From Thermoguttaceae bacterium (GTDB lineage: Bacteria; Planctomycetota; Planctomycetia; Pirellulales; Thermoguttaceae): DNA of 64,000 nt. This document shows positions 33,544 through 43,022 of this stretch, piece by piece. The notes beneath the pieces are model-generated. The model was not told the origin of the DNA. It did not search any database and saw nothing but the letters and a program-made list of their open reading frames with translations. The stretch lies in contig JAFRAC010000017.1 in NCBI GenBank assembly GCA_017405595.1, positions 87,092 through 151,091 of the forward strand. The letters run 5' to 3'. Position numbers and translations under genes: made by a program. Every line of letters starts with the position of its first letter. The stretch's first letter is position 1.

Positions 33544-35271
33544 TTACGGGCGTTTCAAAGGGCCGCTTTCCCGTTTGCCCAGAAGCATTTCGGCCGTTTC
33601 CGACAGTTTTTCGCGGTTGATTTTGGCATTATGCCGCACGTCGACCGGGAACTGCGGGCAGAGGAGAAAATGGCGGATCCCTTCGGTGACGGGGCTTTGA
33701 GCCGCCAGAGCGCGGAGGCTTTCGAACAAGGCCTGCTTCTCCTCCCCGGTTTTCGGGAACTTCCCCTTTTTCGGTTCGACGAAGATGACCGGCAGGCGCC
33801 CGTCCTGACCGGGGGAACGGAACCCGGCCAGCGCCGTGCGGGCGACATCCGGATGGCTGTTGAGAATCGCTTCGCACGGAATCGAAAAGTAGGTCCGGCC
33901 GGGGGTCTCGACACGATGGGCTTTCCGTCCGCAGAACCAGAACCGGTCCTTGTCGTCGATCCAGCCGACGTCGCCGATCCGGTGCCAGATGCGTCCGCGG
34001 GAATCGCGGATCTTCGACAGGCGGTTCGCTTCGACGCGTGTAACATAGCGCTCGGTCACCTGGGGGCCGGTCAGCGCCAGTTCGCCGATCGACCCGGCGG
34101 GGAGAGCGGGGAGATCTTCGAGCGAGGCGACCGGCTCGTCCGTAATCGGTATGATGCGCCACTCGATCTTTTCAAACCGCTTTCCGACACAGGTCCCCTT
34201 TCCGAGACGTGAAAGAGCCGCCGTTTCGGCCAGAATTTCCCGCGCGCCGATCGAGGCGGCCGGAAGGGATTCGGTCGCGCCGTACGGGGTAAAGATGTCC
34301 CCTTCGGGATGGAGAATCTTCAGGAAATCGGGGAGGAGGCCGGCCGGGAACGGGGCGCCCGCCGAGATGGCCCGCCGGAGGGTCGGGATTTTCGTTCCCG
34401 TCCCGGAACAGTACGCGACCACTTTCCGCCAGACGGCCGGGGAGGCGAACGATTGCGTGATCTGCCACTGGTTGGCGACTTCGCAGAACGCTGCCGGGTC
34501 GACGGCCGCCGGATGGGTTGTGTCCATGTCGGGGATGACGGTCAGCGACCCCATGGCGGCGTTGAAGAGTCCGAAAAAGGGGAACGCGGCCAGATCGACG
34601 GTTCCCGGCTCGATGTTATACCGCTTTTGAATCTCTTCGACCTGGGCCTGAATGATCTTGTGCGTGTAAAGGACTCCTTTGGCCGGACCGGTCGAGCCGC
34701 TGGTAAAGATGATGGCCGCCGGATCGTCGGGAGAGACCGCGGCGGGGGGCGCCGCGGAAGAACCGAACCGGCGGAGGAGCTTTTTGAGCGTCAGCTGTCC
34801 CGGAAGAAGGGGGAGGCCGACCGTTAAGTTCAGGCGCGCCCGGGGGAAAGAACGGAAGAAAAGGATCCGCGCGGCCTGGACGGCGGAAACCGCGGCAAAT
34901 CCGTCCGGCTCGATTTCACGCAGGCAGCCGATCATCCGGCGCAGACCCATTCCCGGGTCGATCAGTACCAGAACGGCGCCGGCTTTAAAAAGGGCGTAGA
35001 CCAGCGTGATGAAGTCGATCCCGTGCCGAACCATCAGGACGATTTTCATTCCCGGTCTGAGTCCGGCGGCGCGAAATCCGGCGGCGGCCGCGTCGCTTCG
35101 CCGGTTCAGTTCGGCGAACGAGACGGTCCTGAAAAGGCGCGCTCCGTTTGGATCGCGTCTGGTTTTTTTCCCTTTCCTGACCGGTTCGGCCACGGCGATG
35201 CTGCCGGCGAATTTTTCCGCGGAACGGGTCAGCAGGATGCCGACATTATGTTCGGATCGCTTTTCTTCCAT
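33544..35271 (-). CDS. AMP-forming acyl ligase, OleC-like
   Basis: 575 residues. ANL-family motifs: P-loop IIFTSGSTGPAKGVLYTH, TPYGATESLP, and GDVGWIDDKDRFWFCGRKAH with the hinge. The segment FALFKAGAVLVLIDPGMG-like (YALFKAGAVLVLIDPGMGLR) matches OleC/fatty-acid-CoA-ligase proteins. OleC activates beta-hydroxy acids to beta-lactones for long-chain alkenes; but no oleA, oleB or oleD lies here, so a general fatty acyl-AMP/CoA ligase is equally possible. Transcribed with nothing obvious upstream within 50 bp except the BASS transporter gene. Confidence 0.72.
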   Translation of the reverse strand: MEEKRSEHNVGILLTRSAEKFAGSIAVAEPVRKGKKTRRDPNGARLFRTVSFAELNRRSDAAAAGFRAAGLRPGMKIVLMVRHGIDFITLVYALFKAGAVLVLIDPGMGLRRMIGCLREIEPDGFAAVSAVQAARILFFRSFPRARLNLTVGLPLLPGQLTLKKLLRRFGSSAAPPAAVSPDDPAAIIFTSGSTGPAKGVLYTHKIIQAQVEEIQKRYNIEPGTVDLAAFPFFGLFNAAMGSLTVIPDMDTTHPAAVDPAAFCEVANQWQITQSFASPAVWRKVVAYCSGTGTKIPTLRRAISAGAPFPAGLLPDFLKILHPEGDIFTPYGATESLPAASIGAREILAETAALSRLGKGTCVGKRFEKIEWRIIPITDEPVASLEDLPALPAGSIGELALTGPQVTERYVTRVEANRLSKIRDSRGRIWHRIGDVGWIDDKDRFWFCGRKAHRVETPGRTYFSIPCEAILNSHPDVARTALAGFRSPGQDGRLPVIFVEPKKGKFPKTGEEKQALFESLRALAAQSPVTEGIRHFLLCPQFPVDVRHNAKINREKLSETAEMLLGKRESGPLKRP

Positions 35272-35324
35272 CGGCGGTTACGGTCTTTCTGCGGTTTTGA
35301 ATCTTTCGGTTCCGTTTGCCGGTG

Positions 35325-36347
35325 TCAGGCATCGGAGGCGGCTTTGTCGGTTTCGGAATCCGGGGCGTCCGGGTTTTCGCCGCCGGCATCCGTTTGTTTC
35401 GTCTGCCTGTAGTCGGCCAGGCGGAACGACTGGGCGACAAGGATTCCGGTAAACATACATCCGAACGTGTAAAGAGCGCAGCAGAGGGCGGCGCCCGGCT
35501 TGTCTTCGAAATAGTTGCGCGCGATTGTCGCGCCGAGCCCGGCGTTCTGCATGCCGATTTCCAAAAGGAGCGCCCGGCGCATGCGCGAGTCGAGCCCGAT
35601 CAGCTTTCCGCCGAGCGCGCCGGCGGAATAGCCGCCGAGGTTCAGAAAGAGAAGCGGGGGGATCAGGAAGAGAACATTGACACCGAACCCGCCGCGGTTG
35701 ACCGCCACCACCGCCGAGATGATCCAGATGATGACCACGTTGCCGACCACCTCTCCGATCAATTGGGCGCATCGGTTCCAGAACGCGAAGAGGCGCGAAA
35801 GCGTGAAGCCGACCAATACCGGCAGAACGACTGTCAGGAGAAGGTCGAGCATCATCGGCGCGACTTCGGGGGAGATCCCTTTCCCGAGCAAAAGACGCAG
35901 AAGAAGGGGGATCGTCAGGGGGGAAAAGAGGGTCGCCGAGGTTGTCAGGCCGACCGAGTAACTGGTGTTTCCCCCGGCGAGCATCGTCAGCAGATTACTT
36001 GCCATCGCGCCGGGAACGGCTCCGGCGAGAATCAGGCCGGTGTAATAGGGATCCTCGATATGAAAGATTTTCGCCGCACAGAACGCCAGCAGGGGCATTG
36101 AGGTGAATTGGATGAACGTGCCCCCCAGGATCAGGGGCCATCGTTTGACGACCATCTTGACCTCGTCCAGCGGCAGAAGCGAACCGATCACAAGCATGGC
36201 CGCGGAGATCAGCATCTTCATCGAGGACCCTTTCAGATCGAAAGGGTCGATCAGACGGTCGGTGCCGGGGATACGGTCCCAGAAGAAGGAAAGAATGCAA
36301 AAGAGCGTTAACCAAATGAGAAGGTATTTCGTTAGAATTTTGCGCAT
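35325..36347 (-). CDS. Bile acid:sodium symporter family (BASS) transporter
   Basis: 340 residues, about nine hydrophobic helices. Visible family features include LILAGAVPGAMASNLLTMLAGG (AP-x-x-A-x-S-N and the crossed helix) and GNTSYSVGLTTSATLFSPLTI. Such carriers import organic anions with Na+. The start abuts the stop of the amidohydrolase gene (36347/36348), so the two are translationally linked and probably share one pathway. The C-terminal tail is hydrophilic (DAGGENPDAPDSETDK). Confidence 0.85.
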   Translation of the reverse strand: MRKILTKYLLIWLTLFCILSFFWDRIPGTDRLIDPFDLKGSSMKMLISAAMLVIGSLLPLDEVKMVVKRWPLILGGTFIQFTSMPLLAFCAAKIFHIEDPYYTGLILAGAVPGAMASNLLTMLAGGNTSYSVGLTTSATLFSPLTIPLLLRLLLGKGISPEVAPMMLDLLLTVVLPVLVGFTLSRLFAFWNRCAQLIGEVVGNVVIIWIISAVVAVNRGGFGVNVLFLIPPLLFLNLGGYSAGALGGKLIGLDSRMRRALLLEIGMQNAGLGATIARNYFEDKPGAALCCALYTFGCMFTGILVAQSFRLADYRQTKQTDAGGENPDAPDSETDKAASDA

Positions 36348-38159
36348 TTAGGACTCCTTTTTCCAAACCGGTTTTCCGTCGAGCCATGTTTCGAGAACAA
36401 CGGTTTCGGCGATTGTTTCGACCGGACAGGTGAGGATGTCCCGGTCGATGAGGATAAAGTCGGCATACTTTCCGGCTTCAAGACTTCCGAAGGCGTTTTC
36501 GCGGTTCAGCAGCCACGCGTTCCAGTTTGTATAGAAGCGGACTGCCTCTTCGCGGCTTGTGATTTGCTCGGGATGGATGATTTCGCCGGTCCAGCGCGGA
36601 CGGCGGGTGAGCATCGTTTCCATCGCGAGGAAGGGGGAATAGAGGTTCGACGAGCGTTCCGGCTCCATCTTGAGCATGTGGTCGCTTCCTCCGCCGATGT
36701 GTACGCCGGCGTCGATCAGCGTACGGTACGGCTGGAAGTGGGCGAGCCGCTCCTGGCCGAAATGCGCCAGAAGGGTCGCGCCGTCCATGTAGAGCCAGGC
36801 CGGCTGCATGTCGAGCGCGATCCCGTGTTCGGCGATTTTCGGGATCAGGTCGAACGGAACGAAGTTCGCGTGCGAGAGGCAGGGACGGTACCCGGCGATC
36901 GGCCGCTGTCTGGCAGCGGCGATATAGGCTTCGGCGAGCGTCTTGACCGCTTCGTCGCCCACGGCGTGGGCGGTCGGCTGGAGCCCGTAATCGAAGACGG
37001 CGCTGACCAGTTCGGCGGTCTTTTCGGCGTCGGCAAAGAGGATTCCCCGGTATTCCGGATCGGTGATTCCGTAGATGGAGCTGACCCCGTACGGCTCGAT
37101 GAACCGCGCCGAGCCGGTCAGCATTCCTCCGTCCATGTAGAACTTGATCCCCTGAAGCCAGAACTCGTCGCTCGTTCGGGAAAGTCCCATGCCGGTGATC
37201 TCGTCGAGGCGGGCGCGGATCCCCTCGATGGGGAGCCCCTGGTCGAGATTCATCATCACCGGACAGCGGCAGGTGAGGCTTCCCGGACCCAGTTCTCCCG
37301 TATAGAGTTCCTGCCAGAGGGCGATATCCGCATTGTATTCGTCGCGGGGCGAGACCGTTGTGAATCCGGCCGAGTTGTAGAACGACAGCTGTCTGGCCAG
37401 ACGCTTTCGGCGGTCGGCCGCCGAGGGGAGCTTGAGAGCAGGAGAGACCAGCGGGGCTTTTTCCGGAGAGACGGTCCCCTTTTCCCGAAACTCTTTGGTG
37501 GCTTCGGCGATCAGCATCGAAAGGGAAGGGACTTTCCGGAGCAGGCCCGTGGGGTTTCCCCGGGAATCGGTTTCGACGCGTCCGACGCCGATGACCGGGG
37601 TTCCGCCGAGAAATCCCAGCCTTTGAAGTCCGGCGGTATTCAGCACCATATCGGGACCGGTGTTGAAGTAGACCGGGTGCCGGACCGAGACCCGGTCGAG
37701 TTCTTCGCGGGTCGGGTAGCGCCGGTCGCGCAGCCGGGTGATGAACATGTAGTCGATCCCGATCCATTCTCCTTCCGGAAGAATTTCGGCGCGGCTGCGG
37801 AAGAAGGAGAGAACGTCGCCGAGTGTCTCGAAATCGGGAACTTCGTGATCAAATTCATAGTCGGCCGCCATGACCGGGTGCAGATGCGAGTCGATCAGGC
37901 CCGGCAGGACCGTTTTCCCCTCCAGATCGATGACGCGCGCGTCTTTTCCCGCCGCGGCGGAAACGTCGCCGGCCGCACCGACCGCGAGGATCCGATTGCC
38001 GCGGATCGCCATCGCCGGGGCGACGGTGAAAGCGGGATCGGACGTGATGATGTTGCCGCCGGTCAGCAGGAGCGTTTCGCTGGGAGACTCGCCGGCCCAC
38101 GCCATTGTGCCGGCGGCAACCCCCAGAGAGGCGGCTTTTAAGAATTCTCGTCGTTTCAT
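36348..38159 (-). CDS. Tat-exported amidohydrolase family 3 protein
   Basis: 603 residues. MKRREFLKAASLGVAAGTMA is a Tat signal. The metal-dependent amidohydrolase motif GLIDSHLHPVMAADYEFDHE is present, with a later HSHANFV-type CLSHANFVPF and GGGSDHMLKMEPERSSN. Long YtcJ-like members hydrolyse cyclic or N-acyl amides of unknown identity. The neighbour BASS gene starts at the next base, so substrate uptake of the product is plausible. Exported location is inferred from the RR motif. Confidence 0.82.
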   Translation of the reverse strand: MKRREFLKAASLGVAAGTMAWAGESPSETLLLTGGNIITSDPAFTVAPAMAIRGNRILAVGAAGDVSAAAGKDARVIDLEGKTVLPGLIDSHLHPVMAADYEFDHEVPDFETLGDVLSFFRSRAEILPEGEWIGIDYMFITRLRDRRYPTREELDRVSVRHPVYFNTGPDMVLNTAGLQRLGFLGGTPVIGVGRVETDSRGNPTGLLRKVPSLSMLIAEATKEFREKGTVSPEKAPLVSPALKLPSAADRRKRLARQLSFYNSAGFTTVSPRDEYNADIALWQELYTGELGPGSLTCRCPVMMNLDQGLPIEGIRARLDEITGMGLSRTSDEFWLQGIKFYMDGGMLTGSARFIEPYGVSSIYGITDPEYRGILFADAEKTAELVSAVFDYGLQPTAHAVGDEAVKTLAEAYIAAARQRPIAGYRPCLSHANFVPFDLIPKIAEHGIALDMQPAWLYMDGATLLAHFGQERLAHFQPYRTLIDAGVHIGGGSDHMLKMEPERSSNLYSPFLAMETMLTRRPRWTGEIIHPEQITSREEAVRFYTNWNAWLLNRENAFGSLEAGKYADFILIDRDILTCPVETIAETVVLETWLDGKPVWKKES

Positions 38160-38242
38160 TTTTCCGCGAACCTTTGGATCCTGGCGATTGGTTTTCTTCC
38201 CCGCTTTTTAAGTCTAACTCTAAAACGGGAAGCTGGGAAGAC

Positions 38243-38270
38243 TTGAATTTTTGCGGATTCCGGTTTATAA
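38243..38270 (+). promoter_or_regulatory. Promoter of epimerase paralogue 1
   Basis: TTGAAT (38243-38248), 16-bp spacer, TTATAA (38265-38270). The same elements and spacing occur before paralogues 2 and 3. Confidence 0.65.
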
Positions 38271-38336
38271 GAAAAGGGACAGGATAAAACGGCCGGCCGG
38301 CGCGGAATTAAGTTTATTTGGACAAGTGAGAAAACG

Positions 38337-39335
38337 ATGACAAAGAGAATGACCAGACGAGGTTTTTTCAAGGGAGCTGCGGCGTTCGGGGCGGCTCTTT
38401 CGGCGGCGGGCACGGCCAAACCGGACGTGGCGGCACCGAAGCCGTACAAGACGGAACTTCATAAGGCGTTTATCTGTCCCCAGCCGGAAGAGGGGATAGT
38501 GAAAGCGCACGCCGATGCCGGATTCGAGGGGGTGGAACTGAGGAATCACGGGCAGACCGATGAGGAGATCAAAGCCGATCTGCGGCTGTTTGAAAAGTAC
38601 GGTTTGCGCATCCACTCGCTGATAGGGGGCGGTGCGGATTTCAATGACGAAGATCCCGCCGTCCGCGCCGCCGACCAGGAGAAGATCCGCCGGGCGATTC
38701 AGATGACATCCCTCTACGGAGCTAACACTCTTCTGCTGGTTCCCGGCCGGATCGGCGGGCGAACCGAGCTTCCGGTCCCGAATCCGGAGAATCTGAAAAT
38801 CCGTTTTGATCCGGAAACGCTCGATATCACAAGTGTCGCCGACGGTGACAACACCCCGTACAAGACGTATATTGAGAAACACAACCGTTCGGCCGCGCTC
38901 ATTTTCGACGAGGTCGCGAAACTGATCCCGACCGCCGCCCAATACGGCGTTTTTATCGCGATTGAAAACGTCGGGAACAACCTTTGGCTCCAGCCGGAAA
39001 TCTTTGCCGCCTTTATCCGGAAGTTCGGCGCTCTCTGGGTCAAGGCCTATTACGATATGGGAAACCACACTAAATACGCGCCGGCGAGCCGGTGGCTCCG
39101 TTCGCTCGGCAAGAGTCAGATCGCAAAACTTCACCTGAAGGACTACGCGATTCAGAGGGGAATCTGTCCGCTCGGAACCGGCACGATCGACTGGCTCGAA
39201 GTACGCGATACGGTTGAAGAGATCGGCTACAGCGGCTGGGTCTCGTACGAGGAGGAATGCCAGACGGACTATTCCCCCGCCGATTACGCCCGTCTGATGG
39301 ACCGGTGGTTTGCCGGCCAGCCGATGCTTGACTGA
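38337..39335 (+). CDS. Tat-exported sugar phosphate isomerase/epimerase, paralogue 1
   Basis: 332 residues. MTRRGFFKGAAAFGAALSA is a Tat signal. The AP-endonuclease-2-like TIM barrel shows KAFICPQPEEGIVKAHADAGF (shown partly: VKAHADAGFEGVEL), FIAIENVGNN (catalytic Glu), YYDMGNHTKYAP (Asp/His) and IAKLHLKDYA (His), GWVSYEEECQ (Glu). These metal-binding residues are complete. The natural substrate is a periplasmic sugar or polyol derivative, unknown. It is 200 bp before the second copy. Confidence 0.82.
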   Translation: MTKRMTRRGFFKGAAAFGAALSAAGTAKPDVAAPKPYKTELHKAFICPQPEEGIVKAHADAGFEGVELRNHGQTDEEIKADLRLFEKYGLRIHSLIGGGADFNDEDPAVRAADQEKIRRAIQMTSLYGANTLLLVPGRIGGRTELPVPNPENLKIRFDPETLDITSVADGDNTPYKTYIEKHNRSAALIFDEVAKLIPTAAQYGVFIAIENVGNNLWLQPEIFAAFIRKFGALWVKAYYDMGNHTKYAPASRWLRSLGKSQIAKLHLKDYAIQRGICPLGTGTIDWLEVRDTVEEIGYSGWVSYEEECQTDYSPADYARLMDRWFAGQPMLD

Positions 39336-39443
39336 TTTTTGGAAACAGGCGGAGCGGGTGAAAACAGCCCGCGATGTTTGGATGCCGCCGTTTGGTTTTT
39401 CCTGTTTTTTGTGTCTGACTCCAAAACGGGAAGAGAGGAGCTC

Positions 39444-39471
39444 TTGAATTTTTACGGATTCCGGTTTATAA
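39444..39471 (+). promoter_or_regulatory. Promoter of epimerase paralogue 2
   Basis: TTGAAT (39444-39449), 16 bp, TTATAA (39466-39471). The surrounding 100 bp is also strongly similar to the region before paralogue 1. Confidence 0.65.
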
Positions 39472-39537
39472 GAAACGGGGAAGGATAAAACGTCCGGCAG
39501 GCGCGGAATTCAGTTAACTTGAACATGGGAGAAAACG

Positions 39538-40560
39538 ATGACAGAAAAAATGACCAGACGAGGGTTTTTCAAGGGTGCCGCGGCGCTGGGCGCCGCTCTT
39601 TCGACGGCGGGAATGGCGAAAGCCGAATCTTCCGCGCCGAAATCGTACAAGACCGAACTTCATAAAGCGTTCATCTCTTTCCAGCCGAACGACGAGGTTT
39701 TTAAAGCGCATGCCGACGCCGGATTCGAAGGGGTCGAGCTGACCAATCGCGGGCAGAGCGACGCGGAAGTCGAGGCGGATATCCGTCTGGCCGAAAAGTA
39801 CGGGCTGCGGATTCATTCGATGATCGGCGGGGGGGCGGACTTCAACAGCGAGGATCCCGCTGTCCGCGCCGCCGGGCAGGAGAAACTCCGCCGCGCGATT
39901 CAGGTGATCTCCCGTTACGGCGCCGACACCCTTCTGCTGGTTCCCGGCCGGATCGGCGGCCAGGCTGAACTTCCGGTTCCGAATCCCGGAGATCTGAAGA
40001 TTTCGTTCGATCCGGAAACGCTCAAAATCACGAGCGTCGCCGATGGCGACAATACCCCGTACCGGGCGTACATTGACGCGCATAACCGTTCGGCCGAACT
40101 CATTTTCGGCGAAGTGGAAAAGCTGATTCCGACGGCGGCGTATTACGGGGTTCTTATCGCGATCGAAAATGTCTGGAACAATCTCTGGCTCCAGCCGGAG
40201 ATTTTCGCCGCCTACATCGAAAAGTTCGACGATCTGTGGGTCAAAGCCTATTACGACATGGGGAATCACGCCAAATACGCGCCGACGAGCCGGTGGCTGC
40301 GCGTTTTGGGAAAACGGCGGCTGGCGAAACTCCACCTGAAAGATTTCGCGATTCAGGAGGGGACCCCGAACACGATGGGAGAAGGTTTCTGCCCGTTCGG
40401 AACCGGCACGATCGACTGGTTCGATGTGCGCGACACGATCGAGGAGGTCGGCTATAACGGCTGGGTCTCGTACGAGGAGGAGTGCCGGACCGATTACACT
40501 CCCGCCGATTACGGCAGGATGATGGACCGCTGGTTTGCCGGTCAGCCGATTCTGGGCTGA
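39538..40560 (+). CDS. Tat-exported sugar phosphate isomerase/epimerase, paralogue 2
   Basis: 340 residues, the closest copy to paralogue 1. Same Tat signal (MTRRGFFKGAAALGAALSTA) and metal residues: AIENVWNN, YYDMGNHAKYAP, KLHLKDFA, GWVSYEEECR. An eight-residue stretch (GTPNTMGEGF) shared with paralogue 3 but absent from 1 sits before CPFGTGTIDW. Probably arose from tandem duplication with the 5' region included. Confidence 0.82.
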   Translation: MTEKMTRRGFFKGAAALGAALSTAGMAKAESSAPKSYKTELHKAFISFQPNDEVFKAHADAGFEGVELTNRGQSDAEVEADIRLAEKYGLRIHSMIGGGADFNSEDPAVRAAGQEKLRRAIQVISRYGADTLLLVPGRIGGQAELPVPNPGDLKISFDPETLKITSVADGDNTPYRAYIDAHNRSAELIFGEVEKLIPTAAYYGVLIAIENVWNNLWLQPEIFAAYIEKFDDLWVKAYYDMGNHAKYAPTSRWLRVLGKRRLAKLHLKDFAIQEGTPNTMGEGFCPFGTGTIDWFDVRDTIEEVGYNGWVSYEEECRTDYTPADYGRMMDRWFAGQPILG

Positions 40561-40575
40561 TCTCCGGATTTTGCC

Positions 40576-40597
40576 GGGGCGCGCCGCGGCGCGCCCC
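40576..40597 (+). terminator. Perfect GC-rich palindrome after paralogue 2
   Basis: A 22-bp perfect palindrome (GGGGCGCGCCG + CGGCGCGCCCC) 15 bp after the stop codon; only a weak T-tract follows, so termination is likely but not certain. Confidence 0.55.
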
Positions 40598-40701
40598 GCC
40601 GTTCTTGTTTCATCCTTGTCAGACGCGTTTTCGCTGAGATTATTCGGATAATCCTCACCTCATTTTCAAGTTTATCTGTAAAAATGGGTAAAAGAAACTA
40701 C

Positions 40702-40729
40702 TTGAATTCGCCAGAGGTCCGATTTATAA
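40702..40729 (+). promoter_or_regulatory. Promoter of epimerase paralogue 3
   Basis: TTGAAT (40702-40707), 16 bp, TTATAA (40724-40729); only the two hexamers and spacing are kept in an otherwise diverged 5' region, which strengthens the promoter call. Confidence 0.65.
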
Positions 40730-40873
40730 AGTAGGGGAACGGGTGAAAATGGCCCGCGTTTCTATCCATCTCTCTGAACGGGAAATCCTGCCGGCTGTTT
40801 GGCGGAAGAGAAACCGATACGAAGCGGAGAGCATGGGAGTCAGAGAATCTTACAAGATTGAGGAGCAGATCCG

Positions 40874-41908
40874 ATGATGAATTCAAAATTAACCCGACGC
40901 GGGTTCCTGGGTGCAGCGGCGGCAATGGGCGCCGCTTTTACGGCGAGGGGTACCGGCGCGCTGAAAGCCGCGCCCGGCGCGAAAACCTTCAAAACCGAGC
41001 TGCATAAGGCGTTTATCTGCGATAAGCCGACCGAAGAGAACGTGAAAGCGCACGCCGAAGCCGGGTTCGAGGGGTTCGAGGTGACCAACTGGGGAATGTC
41101 CGACGACGAGATCAAGGCGGGGAAGAAGCTGGCCGACGATTACGGTCTCCGCGTCCACTCGATTATGCGCGGCGGCTGGGACCTGCCGTTCAACGGGGGG
41201 AACGACGACGCTTATCTGGAAGTCTGCAAGGAATCGGTCCGCAAAGCGCTCCGTACCGCGTCCCTTTTCGGCGCCGACACCATCCTTCTGGTTCCCGCCA
41301 AGATCGGCACGCTCGACGGAACCGGATATCCGATCCCGAATCCGGGCGACCTGAAGATCGAATTCAATCCCGATACTCTTGAAATCACCAAAGTCGTCGA
41401 CGGGGACAACACCCCGTATCAGGCGTACATCGACGACCATAACCGCACTTCGGCGATCGTGACCAAGACGGTGGAAGAACTGATTCCCGCCGCCGCCTAT
41501 TACGGCGTGATCATCGCGATCGAAAACGTCTGGAACAACCTCTGGCTCCAGCCCGAAATCTACGCCGCCTACGTTCGCCGGTTCGACGACCTCTGGGTCA
41601 AGGCCTACTACGACATGGGGAACCATGCCAAATACGCCCCGACGAGCGACTGGCTCCGCACGCTGGGGAAAGACGTGATCGCGAAACTCCATCTGAAAGA
41701 TTTCGCGGTCGAAGAGGGGAATCCGAACACGATGTTCGACGGGTTCTGCGGGTTCGGAACCGGTACGATCGACTGGGCCGACGTGCGGAACACGATCGAA
41801 GAGATCGGTTATAACGGCTGGGTTTCCTACGAGGAGAACGCCTATACTCCCGAAGGATACGCCAGACGAATGGATCAGTGGATTAACGGCCAGCCGATTG
41901 TCGGCTGA
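40874..41908 (+). CDS. Tat-exported sugar phosphate isomerase/epimerase, paralogue 3
   Basis: 344 residues, more diverged. Tat signal LTRRGFLGAAAAMGAAF. Metal motifs retained: AIENVWNN, YYDMGNHAKYAP, KLHLKDFA and GWVSYEENAY; the second Glu of the last motif differs from copies 1 and 2. Region 95-115 (RGGWDLPFNGGNDDAYLEV) differs from the GGGADFNSEDP of the others, so the substrate may differ. The start ATG at 40874 is preceded by GAGGAGCAG; an ATG 3 bp on is in frame. Confidence 0.82.
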   Translation: MMNSKLTRRGFLGAAAAMGAAFTARGTGALKAAPGAKTFKTELHKAFICDKPTEENVKAHAEAGFEGFEVTNWGMSDDEIKAGKKLADDYGLRVHSIMRGGWDLPFNGGNDDAYLEVCKESVRKALRTASLFGADTILLVPAKIGTLDGTGYPIPNPGDLKIEFNPDTLEITKVVDGDNTPYQAYIDDHNRTSAIVTKTVEELIPAAAYYGVIIAIENVWNNLWLQPEIYAAYVRRFDDLWVKAYYDMGNHAKYAPTSDWLRTLGKDVIAKLHLKDFAVEEGNPNTMFDGFCGFGTGTIDWADVRNTIEEIGYNGWVSYEENAYTPEGYARRMDQWINGQPIVG

Positions 41909-42066
41909 ACCGGTCTTGCCGGCGTTTGTTTCTGCCCATCGGGCAGCGGACGGACGCCGGCGCACCCAGTTTCGGCGTCGAGCCGGGGGGTATTGTTATG
42001 GGGTGTTGTTGCGGCGGTTCCAGCGATTCCGGGGAACCGAGTGATGTCTTTATGGAGGTATTGACC

Positions 42067-42792
42067 ATGTGTTGCACTAAGAAATGTTTGGCGGAGTTCA
42101 TCGGAACTTTCTGGCTTGTTCTGGGCGGCTGCGGAACCGCGGTCCTTGCCGGCGAGCAGGTCGGCTGGCTTGGGGTCGCGCTGGCCTTCGGTCTGACGGT
42201 CCTGACCATGGCGTATGCGATCGGGCCGATTTCGGGCTGCCATCTCAACCCGGCAGTCTCGATCGGCTGTCTTTCGGCCGGGCGGATGAAGTTCTGCGAA
42301 TTCATCGCGTACGCGATCATGCAGATCCTCGGCGCGATTCTGGCGGCCTATGTCCTTTCGCTCATCGTGACCCACGGCGGGAAAGAGATCGGCGATTTCG
42401 CCGCGAACGGTTACGGCGAGCATTCTCCCGGCGGATTCGATAAGACCGCCGCGATTCTGGCCGAAGGAATCGGAACCTTCATTTTCGTTTTCGTGATTCT
42501 CGGCGCGACGGCGCGCAAAGCGTCCGCCTGTCTTGCGGGTGTGGCGATCGGTCTCTGCCTGACGCTGGTTCATCTGCTGACCATTCCGGTCACGAACACG
42601 AGCGTGAACCCCGCCCGGAGCATTTCGCAGGCGGTCTTCGTGAAGGGCTGGGCAATCGAACAGCTTCCGCTCTTCATTATCGCTCCGCTGGTCGGCGCCA
42701 TTGCCGCCGGTCTGATCTGGCGCATCATCTTCGATGCCCCGTGCGGCGCCGAGGACGGCGAGAAAGCCGAATGCTGCTGCAAAAAAGACTGA
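42067..42792 (+). CDS. aqpZ: Aquaporin (MIP family), AqpZ-like
   Basis: 241 residues, six hydrophobic helices. Both NPA boxes are present: CHLNPAVSIGCL and NTSVNPARSISQ, typical of water-selective AqpZ. Helix 1 is AEFIGTFWLVLGGCGTAVL. Seven or more Cys are clustered at the ends (MCCTKKC; ECCCKKD). GGAGG at 42054-42058, 8 bases upstream, fixes the ATG at 42067. An in-frame ATG at 41998 would add a Cys-rich tail MGCCCGGSSDSG; it lacks a ribosome binding site but is noted. A long terminator follows. Confidence 0.88.
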   Translation: MCCTKKCLAEFIGTFWLVLGGCGTAVLAGEQVGWLGVALAFGLTVLTMAYAIGPISGCHLNPAVSIGCLSAGRMKFCEFIAYAIMQILGAILAAYVLSLIVTHGGKEIGDFAANGYGEHSPGGFDKTAAILAEGIGTFIFVFVILGATARKASACLAGVAIGLCLTLVHLLTIPVTNTSVNPARSISQAVFVKGWAIEQLPLFIIAPLVGAIAAGLIWRIIFDAPCGAEDGEKAECCCKKD

Positions 42793-42860
42793 ACGTTCCG
42801 AGGAACGCCGATCTGAAGAACGGCCGGTTAAGTGACCGTATTTGACCGGTAGCCTTTCCT

Positions 42861-42908
42861 GGAGAGCCTTTCCGTTTTCGTGGGAGAACGGGAAGGCTCT
42901 CCTTTTTC
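42861..42908 (+). terminator. Terminator after the aquaporin gene
   Basis: GGAGAGCCTTTCCGTT pairs with AACGGGAAGGCTCTCC (16 bp, wobble and one mismatch) and is followed by TTTTT. Confidence 0.85.
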
Positions 42909-43022
42909 AGGGATGGGATTGCTTTTCTGAACGAGTAACCCTGCTTTTACACGGAGAAGGCGGGAACGGATTGTTCTTTTCCCGTACATCTTCCCTGCGG
43001 CGGGATTTAAAATTCCCGCCTG

